This document shows, piece after piece, positions 1 through 5,576 of a stretch of 10,160 nt of DNA. The notes beneath the pieces are model-generated. The model saw nothing but the letters and a program-made list of their open reading frames with translations, searched no databases and was not told where the DNA came from. The position numbers and the translations under genes are program-made. How positions within the stretch are numbered: the first letter of the stretch is position 1; the number at the start of each line of letters is the position of its first letter. The stretch is taken from positions 1-10,160 of the forward strand of contig JANMZR010000450.1 in the NCBI GenBank assembly GCA_031383555.1. The letters run 5' to 3'. Origin of the DNA: JANMZR01 sp031383555. Its GTDB lineage: Bacteria > Bacteroidota > Bacteroidia > Cytophagales > Spirosomataceae.

Positions 1-492
1 CTCAATTTTCATAGTAATTTATTGAATATTAGCAATATACACCTTTATTTACCTATAGAAAAAAACAAAGAGCCGAATACAAATTTTATATTAAAAACAC
101 TTTTTCAAAGGTTTAAAAAAATAAAAGTTATTATACCAACAGCCAATTTTGAAACCAATGAAATGAGTCATAATGAGGTAAATGAAGCCACCTTTTATGA
201 CGAAAATAAATATGGAATTCCTGAACCTATAAATGAAAAAAAAGTTGCTGCCAATACCATCGATTGTGTGCTTTTGCCCTTACTTACATTTGACAGAAAA
301 GGAAATAGAATTGGCTACGGAGGAGGTTATTATGATCGTTTTTTATTTGAAGTTCGGTCCGATTGCTTGAAAATAGGCCTCTCTTTTTTTGACCCAACTG
401 ACGAAGAATTTAAAATAGAATCTACCGATATTCCTCTTGACTTTTGCATCACACCCAATAAAATATGGTCTTTTTCAGGTCAAAATAGCTGA
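1..492 (+). CDS. 5-formyltetrahydrofolate cyclo-ligase (MTHFS family), 5' end cut by the window
   Basis: This enzyme uses ATP to convert 5-formyl-THF to 5,10-methenyl-THF in cytosolic one-carbon metabolism. The family is recognised from GIPEP (about base 220), the segment reading DCVLLPLLTFD, and the strongly conserved GYGGGYYDRF (about bases 313-342), which belong to the nucleotide/folate-binding core. The reading frame is open to base 1, and the residues before the first possible start (TTG at 22) look like ordinary protein, so the true start lies upstream. Family members are about 180-195 aa, so roughly 20-30 N-terminal residues are missing. The visible part begins just before the EPNT segment that corresponds to the family's EvdT region. 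The TGA stop is at 490-492. No terminator follows it directly. The gene is probably not functionally linked to asd downstream, because a 213-bp structured gap lies between them. Confidence 0.93.
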   Translation, partial: LNFHSNLLNISNIHLYLPIEKNKEPNTNFILKTLFQRFKKIKVIIPTANFETNEMSHNEVNEATFYDENKYGIPEPINEKKVAANTIDCVLLPLLTFDRKGNRIGYGGGYYDRFLFEVRSDCLKIGLSFFDPTDEEFKIESTDIPLDFCITPNKIWSFSGQNS

Positions 493-510
493 AATTCTAT
501 CGTTTAGCCT

Positions 511-518
511 TAATTTTG
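511..518 (+). promoter_or_regulatory. Candidate Bacteroidota -7 promoter box for asd
   Basis: TAATTTTG matches the Bacteroidota primary-sigma -7 consensus TAnnTTTG exactly and lies 19 bp after the cyclo-ligase stop. A transcript from here would start near 524-526 and give asd a leader of about 180 nt holding both inverted-repeat systems listed below. No convincing -33 TTTG is seen at the expected spacing, so this rests on the -7 match alone, which can occur by chance in AT-rich DNA. Confidence 0.4.
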
Positions 519-540
519 CAGTTAATTTTTACAAATCAAA

Positions 541-601
541 AGATATAATTCTTTTCAATGCCCCAAGTCTTTATATCTCAATTTTTAATCAAAGGGCATT
601 G
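541..601 (+). repeat. Two interleaved perfect inverted repeats (pseudoknot-like order) in the asd leader
   Basis: AGATATAA (541-548) is the exact reverse complement of TTATATCT (571-578), and CAATGCCC (556-563) is the exact reverse complement of GGGCATTG (594-601). The arms alternate A-B-A'-B', the order of an H-type pseudoknot rather than nested hairpins. Neither arm is followed by a T run, so this is not a terminator of the preceding gene. It could be an RNA structure in the asd leader or chance in AT-rich sequence. The GC-rich second pair is the more convincing of the two. Confidence 0.45.
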
Positions 602-627
602 CGATAAAGTATCATATTAAAAAAAGA

Positions 628-705
628 TAGAATATATTTAAAAAAAGCAGGAATGTATTCTATCAAATTCAATCATTTAAAACTGCTTTTTTTAAACATA
701 TTCTA
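628..705 (+). repeat. Long imperfect inverted repeat ending at the asd start codon
   Basis: Bases 628-650 and 683-705 are reverse complements over 23 bp with one mismatch (A636 against C697). The inner 14 bp (637-650 with 683-696, core AAAAAAAGCAG / CTGCTTTTTTT) are perfect, around a 32-nt loop. The right arm stops one base before the asd ATG at 706, so in RNA the helix would cover the whole ribosome-access region. Inside the loop, TATTCTATC (656-664) is a perfect complement of GATAGAATA (626-634), so the left arm has two mutually exclusive partners. This is a plausible translational switch or attenuator. A decayed miniature element is an alternative, but no target duplication is visible. Confidence 0.7.
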
Positions 706-1698
706 ATGAAAATAGCTGTAGTAGGTGCCACAGGCCTTGTTGGTGGCGAAATTTTGAAAGTATTGGAGGAACGTAAATTTCCTGTAACTGAACTGATACC
801 CGTAGCTTCGGAACGATCGGTTGGTAAACAGATTGCTTTTAAAAAGAAAAACTATTCAGTTGTAAACTTCGAAACAGCCATAAAAATGAAGCCAGATGTG
901 GCCATTTTTTCGGCAGGTGGTAAAACTTCATTGGAATTAGCACCTCTTTTTGCTGATGCCGGTATCACCGTAATTGACAATTCCTCCGCTTGGCGAATGG
1001 ACCCAACTAAAAAGTTGATAGTGCCTGAAATTAATGCCAATCAATTAACGGCTGCCGATAAAATAATTGCCAATCCCAATTGCTCGACCATACAAATGGT
1101 GATTGCTTTGGCTCCTTTGCATAAAAAATATAGGGTGAAAAGAGTGGTGGTTTCAACCTACCAATCCGTTACAGGTACGGGTAAAGCCGCTGTAGATCAG
1201 CTCTTTAACGAACGTGCAGGTGTTGAAATATACGACAAGGTTTATCCCCATAAAATTGACCTAAACGTATTGCCGCATATCGATGTATTTTTGGACAATG
1301 GCTATACAAAAGAAGAGATGAAAATGGTAAACGAGACCAAAAAGATTTTGGATGAAAAAATAGAAGTTACTGCCACTACAGTTCGTATCCCTACTATTGG
1401 AGGGCACTCTGAAGCTTTGAATGTGCAATTTGCACGTGAGTTTGACCTTGTTACTGTTCGTACTTTATTGGAAAAAACAAAAGGAGTAATCGTGCAAGAT
1501 GACCCAAAAAACGCAGTGTACCCAATGCCAATAAATGCTCATGGTAAAGATGAAGTGTTTGTAGGACGTATCCGCCGTGATGAAACCCAAGCTAAAACCT
1601 TGAACATGTGGTGTGTAGCTGATAATTTGCGCAAAGGTGCCGCAACAAATGCGGTACAAATAGCTGAATATTTATTGAAGAAAAAGTTAATTGGGTAA
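706..1698 (+). CDS. asd: Aspartate-semialdehyde dehydrogenase
   Basis: This enzyme reduces L-4-aspartyl phosphate to aspartate semialdehyde with NADPH in the cytosol, the branch point to lysine/diaminopimelate, threonine and methionine. The 330-aa length is typical of the shorter bacterial Asd type. The N-terminal Rossmann motif VGATGLVGGE is at residues 6-15. The catalytic cysteine is C126 in NPNCST, and the likely acid/base histidine is H234 in IGGHSEA. TYQSVTGTGK (151-160) and RIRRDE are further family signatures. The ATG at 706 is supported because the Rossmann strand MKIAVVGATG begins immediately. No Shine-Dalgarno is visible; instead the start abuts the right arm of a long inverted repeat, suggesting leader-based control. 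A strong terminator follows, so the gene appears to be transcribed alone. Confidence 0.97.
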   Translation: MKIAVVGATGLVGGEILKVLEERKFPVTELIPVASERSVGKQIAFKKKNYSVVNFETAIKMKPDVAIFSAGGKTSLELAPLFADAGITVIDNSSAWRMDPTKKLIVPEINANQLTAADKIIANPNCSTIQMVIALAPLHKKYRVKRVVVSTYQSVTGTGKAAVDQLFNERAGVEIYDKVYPHKIDLNVLPHIDVFLDNGYTKEEMKMVNETKKILDEKIEVTATTVRIPTIGGHSEALNVQFAREFDLVTVRTLLEKTKGVIVQDDPKNAVYPMPINAHGKDEVFVGRIRRDETQAKTLNMWCVADNLRKGAATNAVQIAEYLLKKKLIG

Positions 1699-1743
1699 AC
1701 AATTTTAGGTTTAGTCCTTATTTCAAAAACTTATTACTTGCTC

Positions 1744-1777
1744 AAGCCCCAACAAAAAATTTGTTGGGGCTTTTTTT
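1744..1777 (+). terminator. Intrinsic terminator after asd
   Basis: A 13-bp perfect stem (1744-1756 with 1760-1772, core GCCCCAAC / GTTGGGGC) with a 3-nt AAA loop is followed by an uninterrupted T run to 1777. It lies 46 bp after the asd stop and separates asd from the catabolic operon. The left flank is weaker as a T run in the other orientation, so it mainly serves + strand transcription. Confidence 0.93.
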
Positions 1778-1838
1778 AAACTTCCTTTTTTTAAAAAATG
1801 TATTTACAAAAATAATTTTATGATAATATTTCTATAAT

Positions 1839-1870
1839 TTAAAACATAAGTATAATTTTATATGTTTTAA
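1839..1870 (+). promoter_or_regulatory. Palindromic operator candidate upstream of the dioxygenase/maleylacetate reductase operon
   Basis: TTAAAACATA (1839-1848) and TATGTTTTAA (1861-1870) are perfect 10-bp inverted arms with a 12-bp spacer. They lie about 30 bp before the start of the dioxygenase pseudogene, within a 123-bp AT-rich gap after the asd terminator. TAAATTCG (1887-1894) is one base off the -7 consensus TAnnTTTG. A repressor dimer (MarR or TetR type) binding here would fit a quinone/phenol-responsive operon, but no regulator gene is in the window and AT-rich palindromes arise by chance. Nothing else is recognisable in 1778-1900. Confidence 0.4.
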
Positions 1871-1900
1871 CACATATATTAGCGTCTAAATTCGTAATCA

Positions 1901-2847
1901 ATGAATCCCAATGAGTACATTACTGGTTTACACCACCTAACGGTAAGCGTTGGTGGAGCCCAAGATGACATCGATTTTGCAACCCAAGTAATGGGTGCGA
2001 ATGATTAAACAAACCGTGTTATTGGATGGCGGAGCTAGCATTTATGACCTATATTATACAAATGTTGGTTCTGTTCATACTACCTTTCCTTTCAAAAAGG
2101 CAGGTGTTTATGGAAAAAAAGGCTCTGGACAAATTGAAATTTCAGGGTTTTCTGTAGCCAATGACTGAATGGAATTTTGGGTACAACTTCTTGAAAAGCA
2201 TGGTGTGAAAAATAGTGATATTTTGGAGCGTTTTGGTCAAAAATATATCAATTTTAAGATCAATCAGGTATTGGTATTGGCGTTTTTGGCACTGAAATGA
2301 CAACCGAAATGCTTGGGCGACAGATCAAATACCTAAGGAAAATGGTAAAAAAGGTATATATGGAGCTGAACTTTCTTGTCTTGAAATTGAAATGATGGAA
2401 AATTATTTGGTGCTAGTTTTAGGAATGAGTAAAGTTGGTCAAGCTGGTGACTATCATCGGTTCCACATAAAAAATGGAGGACCAACCAGAGTTATAGAAT
2501 TAAACCATACACCAGAATTACCACAAGGCTCTTGGACATTTGGCGTTGGGCTACCTCATCATATTGCATTGGCCACTACTAATGATAAACAAAGTGAGGA
2601 ATTAAAACATTATATTGAAGGTGTTGGATATACCGAAATAAAGGATAGAAATTATTTTCATTCCATTTATACACACACTCCTTCTGGCGTTCTTTTTGAA
2701 TTTACAACTTCTGATATTGGCTCTGCAATTGATGAGCCTGTGGAAACATTGGGTCATGAGTGGCTTTTGCCTCCATTTTTTGAGTCTAGAAGAGCCGAAA
2801 TTATAGCACCTTTGGAACCAATTAAAGTGCCAAGTTATTTGAGTTAA
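1901..2847 (+). pseudogene. Decayed ring-cleaving dioxygenase (VOC superfamily, PcpA/MhqO-like)
   Basis: Reading across three frames reconstructs a homologue of the intact dioxygenase at 3991-4950. The original start is the ATG at 1901 (MNPNEYITGLHHLTVS). Lesions seen: a 2-nt deletion after 1996 (frame then hits TAA 2006-2008), an in-frame TGA at 2166-2168 replacing a codon in the SVAND-x-MEFW segment, a 1-nt deletion at about 2255/2256 (before DQSGIGIGVFG), and a 1-nt deletion at about 2307/2308 (before NAWATDQIP). About three residues also seem to be lost in frame after YYTN. From 2308 to the TAA at 2845-2847 the frame is clean, including PHHIALAT and DRNYFHSIY...GVLFEFTTSD, so the metal-ligand positions of the second domain survive. 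The last 151 codons could in principle be translated from an internal ATG (2392), but would lack the whole first domain. Repaired length would be about 316-319 aa, matching the paralogue. Confidence 0.9.
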
Positions 2848-2901
2848 CTTTTTTTAGAAAATTTAATACCCACTAAGGCCATAAAAACTCAATAAAAATC
2901 C

Positions 2902-3969
2902 ATGAATATAAGTCAATTTGAATATACTACTTTTCCAATTTCTGTATATTTTGGTGAAAATACTTTTTTGAAAACACCAGATTTATTAAAAAGTTATAAA
3001 CATATATTTTTAATTGCCTCAGATTATAATCAAAAGCAAATTGACTATTTGAGTTCTATCTTTGATAATAATAATTTAACTGTATTTAAAGAGATAATTC
3101 AACATGTGCCTAATGCTCTGGTGGAAAAAGCTTTGAGAATTGTGAAAGAAAAAAAGGCAGATGTAATTGTTGCCATTGGTGGTGGCTCTGCCATTGGTTT
3201 AGCCAAAGGGATAGCTAAAGCTTTTGAACTCCCAATTATTGCCATTCCTACAACCTACGCAGGTTCGGAAATGACAAATATTTGGGGAATTACAAACAAT
3301 ACTGGCAAAAAAACGGGTCGATCAATGTCTGTTATACCAAAAATTGTGCTTTATGACCCTCAATTTACCTCAACAATGCCAATGCAACTTGCTTCCACAA
3401 GTGCGATGAATGCGATGGCACATTTGATAGAAGCCGTATATGCTTACGACACCAACCCCATTACTTATCAAAACTCATTGATGGCTATTAGCAAAATAGC
3501 TGAAGGTTTGTCAATATTAGCAAAAGAACAAAAGCTTACTATTGAGGCGAATCAATTATTACAATTTGGGGCACATATAGCGGGGAAAAGTCTGTGCGAA
3601 GTAACTATGTCGCTTCACCATAAAGTCGCTCATGTTATAGGAGGTGCTTATAATTTAGACCACGCAAGTCTGCATACAGTTTTACAAGCTTATGTGCTTG
3701 AATACCAATGGGATGCACTTTCAGAACAAGTGAAAATGGACTTTATGGCTACACTTAATCATGATTACCCTCCACAAGCTTTACAAAATTTGGCAAAATT
3801 GAACAATTCGCCTACTAGTTTGGCGGCCTTGGGTTTTGAAAAACAAAATATAGAAAAAACAGTGGATATTATGCTAGAAAATCCATACCCAAACCCAAAG
3901 AAATTGGAGAAAGAAGGATTAATAAAAATGCTTGAAAACGCTTACAATGGTACTTTAAGTCACATTTAA
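2902..3969 (+). CDS. Maleylacetate reductase (iron-containing alcohol dehydrogenase superfamily)
   Basis: This enzyme should reduce maleylacetate to 3-oxoadipate with NAD(P)H, the step that joins (chloro)hydroquinone, hydroxyquinol and resorcinol breakdown to central metabolism. At 355 aa it has the family's usual length. Visible signatures: FGEN (17-20), the nucleotide-binding VAIGGGSAIGLAKGIA (about 90-105), IPTTYAGSEMTNIWGIT (115-131), TSAMNAMAH (166-174) and SLHHKVAHVIGG (237-248), followed by DHASLHTVL. These match maleylacetate reductases better than generic iron alcohol dehydrogenases. In particular, N170 stands where classical Fe-ADHs have a metal-binding Asp, while the following His (H174) is kept. 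The start is 54 bp after the dioxygenase pseudogene and the stop is 21 bp before the intact dioxygenase, so one transcript is likely. Pairing with a PcpA-like dioxygenase resembles the PcpA-PcpE and LinE-LinF pairs. The exact substrate is inferred. Confidence 0.87.
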   Translation: MNISQFEYTTFPISVYFGENTFLKTPDLLKSYKHIFLIASDYNQKQIDYLSSIFDNNNLTVFKEIIQHVPNALVEKALRIVKEKKADVIVAIGGGSAIGLAKGIAKAFELPIIAIPTTYAGSEMTNIWGITNNTGKKTGRSMSVIPKIVLYDPQFTSTMPMQLASTSAMNAMAHLIEAVYAYDTNPITYQNSLMAISKIAEGLSILAKEQKLTIEANQLLQFGAHIAGKSLCEVTMSLHHKVAHVIGGAYNLDHASLHTVLQAYVLEYQWDALSEQVKMDFMATLNHDYPPQALQNLAKLNNSPTSLAALGFEKQNIEKTVDIMLENPYPNPKKLEKEGLIKMLENAYNGTLSHI

Positions 3970-3990
3970 TTAAATTTTAGAATTCGTTTT

Positions 3991-4950
3991 ATGAAAAACA
4001 AAATAACGGGCCTTCATCATGTAACGGCCACATCAGATAATCCACAAGAAAATGTGGACTTTTATGCTGGAATATTAGGGTTAAGAATGGTGAAAAAAAC
4101 AGTAAATTTTGATGCACCCAATGTATATCATTTATATTATGGAAATGAGCTTGGCCAGCCTGGCACAATTATGACCTTTTTCCCATATGAGGGGCTAAGA
4201 AGAGGCCGAAAAGGCAATGGCCAGCTTACAGTTACTTCATTTTCTATTCCAAATAATGCAATGGAATATTGGATGAAACGACTTGATAAATTTAATATTA
4301 AGTACACAAAACCCATGCAACGATTTGCAGATGAGCAATTTATCTATTTTGAGGACTTGGATGGCTTAGGAATAGAGTTGGTTGCAAATAGTACTGATAC
4401 CCGTCAAGGGTTTAGTTATGGACAAATACCTATTGAATATGCCGTTAAAGGGTTTTATGGCGTTACAATTAGCCAATACAACCCAGAAGTAACGGCTAGG
4501 TTACTTACAGATGACATGGAACATAAACTGGTGAAAAGTTTAGGTAATCTTTTGCGTTACTCTGTGAGTGGCTTGCCGGGCGATTTTGTAGATATTGTAC
4601 AAAATCCGACGGACCCTAAAGGATTAAATGGAGCAGGCACCGTTCATCATTTGGCCTTCGCAACTCCTGATGATGCTAGTCAGCTTGACTTTAGAGAAAA
4701 AATTATGAGTAGGGGTATCATTCAACCAACTCCAGTGATGGATAGGCAATATTTTCATTCAATATACTTCAGAGAGCCTGGAGGAGTACTTTTTGAGGTG
4801 GCAACAAGTGATATTGGCTTTACTTTTGACGAAACAAAAGACACGCTAGGCCATGGCCTAAAACTAGCACCTTGGCAAGAGCCAAACAGAAGCTCAATTG
4901 AAGCTGGCTTAAGTCAAATTGAATTAAATCCTCTAAAATATATGGACTAA
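3991..4950 (+). CDS. Ring-cleaving dioxygenase, VOC superfamily (PcpA/LinE/MhqO-like)
   Basis: This is a two-domain VOC-fold protein of 319 aa, the usual size for this family of Fe(II) extradiol-type dioxygenases acting on para-hydroquinones. Domain 1 (about 5-135) starts with GLHHVTATS; domain 2 (about 145-290) carries GTVHHLAFA and DRQYFHSIYFREPGGVLFE. Likely metal ligands are H10, H220 and E269. From memory PcpA uses H11, H227 and E276, the same spacing between the last two. Second-sphere residues H9, T12, H219, R252 and Y259 also fall where PcpA has its active-site His, Thr, His, Arg and Tyr. The gene sits between a maleylacetate reductase and an esterase that starts 1 bp after its stop (TAA 4948-4950, ATG 4952). 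The neighbourhood supports ring cleavage of hydroquinones for catabolism or quinone detoxification. Many such genes are annotated only as glyoxalase family protein, and the substrate cannot be read from sequence. Confidence 0.88.
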   Translation: MKNKITGLHHVTATSDNPQENVDFYAGILGLRMVKKTVNFDAPNVYHLYYGNELGQPGTIMTFFPYEGLRRGRKGNGQLTVTSFSIPNNAMEYWMKRLDKFNIKYTKPMQRFADEQFIYFEDLDGLGIELVANSTDTRQGFSYGQIPIEYAVKGFYGVTISQYNPEVTARLLTDDMEHKLVKSLGNLLRYSVSGLPGDFVDIVQNPTDPKGLNGAGTVHHLAFATPDDASQLDFREKIMSRGIIQPTPVMDRQYFHSIYFREPGGVLFEVATSDIGFTFDETKDTLGHGLKLAPWQEPNRSSIEAGLSQIELNPLKYMD

Positions 4951-4951
4951 A

Positions 4952-5563
4952 ATGCACAATAGAATAATTATTGAAAAGGGTTTACCTTTAAATGAAGCAA
5001 AGAAGGCTATTATTGTATTGCATGGCCGGGGGGGGAATGCTGAAAATATATTACAGTTAGCAGAAAATTTTTCAGATGAAACATTTTATTTGGTCGCACC
5101 TCAAGCTACTAATAACACTTGGTATCCTTTTGGATTTATGGCTGATGAGCATACAAATGAGCCATGGCTATCTGATGCTGTAAACTGGATTACTGACCTT
5201 ATTGAAAATACCGCTAAAGTTATTGGTACAGAAAATATCTATTTGATGGGCTTCTCACAAGGTGCCTGCTTAAGTTTAGAAGTGGCCGCTCGGTATGGAA
5301 AACCTTTGGCTGGAATTGCTTCTTTTACTGGTGGACTTATTGGACAAACGCTTGTGCATGAGCGTTATAAAGGTAATTTCAACCAAACAAAAGTGTATAT
5401 TGCAAACAGTGATAATGATCCTCACGTACCTTTACAAAGGTCGAATAACTCAAAAGTTATTTTAGAATCAATGGGTGCGTTAGTTACTTTGGAAGTATTT
5501 GATGGTCGTCATCACCTGGTTTCAGATGCAGAAATCGCCTCTGTGAAAAGGTTACTTTTTTAA
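4952..5563 (+). CDS. Alpha/beta hydrolase of the phospholipase/carboxylesterase family (MhqD-like)
   Basis: This is a small cytosolic serine hydrolase (203 aa, typical for the family) with no signal peptide. The oxyanion segment is VLHGRGGNAEN (22-32), the nucleophile is S102 in GFSQGA (100-105), the acid is probably D156 in DNDPHVP, and the base is H187 or H188 in DGRHHLV. QATNNTWYPFGF is also typical of MhqD-type carboxylesterases. The start lies one base after the dioxygenase stop, indicating translational coupling. In Bacillus subtilis, MhqD and MhqO/MhqA-type dioxygenases belong to one quinone/catechol-stress regulon, so a joint role is likely. The ester or thioester substrate is unknown. 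An unbroken run of eight G (5028-5035) encodes the R-G-G of the oxyanion loop, striking in this AT-rich context. The gene ends 13 bp before the convergent helicase gene with no clear terminator between them. Confidence 0.86.
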   Translation: MHNRIIIEKGLPLNEAKKAIIVLHGRGGNAENILQLAENFSDETFYLVAPQATNNTWYPFGFMADEHTNEPWLSDAVNWITDLIENTAKVIGTENIYLMGFSQGACLSLEVAARYGKPLAGIASFTGGLIGQTLVHERYKGNFNQTKVYIANSDNDPHVPLQRSNNSKVILESMGALVTLEVFDGRHHLVSDAEIASVKRLLF

Positions 5564-5576
5564 ATTTCATCATTAA

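Noticed and set aside
22..24. TTG at 22 as the start of the cyclo-ligase gene
   Set aside because: The frame is open to base 1 and the protein would lack the family's N-terminal helix; the gene is simply cut by the window edge.
473..494. TTTCAG / CTGAAA at the cyclo-ligase stop as a terminator
   Set aside because: The stem is six pairs, mostly inside the coding region, and no T run follows.
852..1659. Short antisense open frames within asd, and similar frames within the helicase gene
   Set aside because: They overlap well-supported genes on the other strand, have no recognisable protein features and look like frame shadows.
2392..2847. Independent 151-aa glyoxalase-like gene
   Set aside because: It is the 3' part of a longer dioxygenase whose upstream half is readable in other frames from 1901; the internal ATG codes for a mid-protein methionine.
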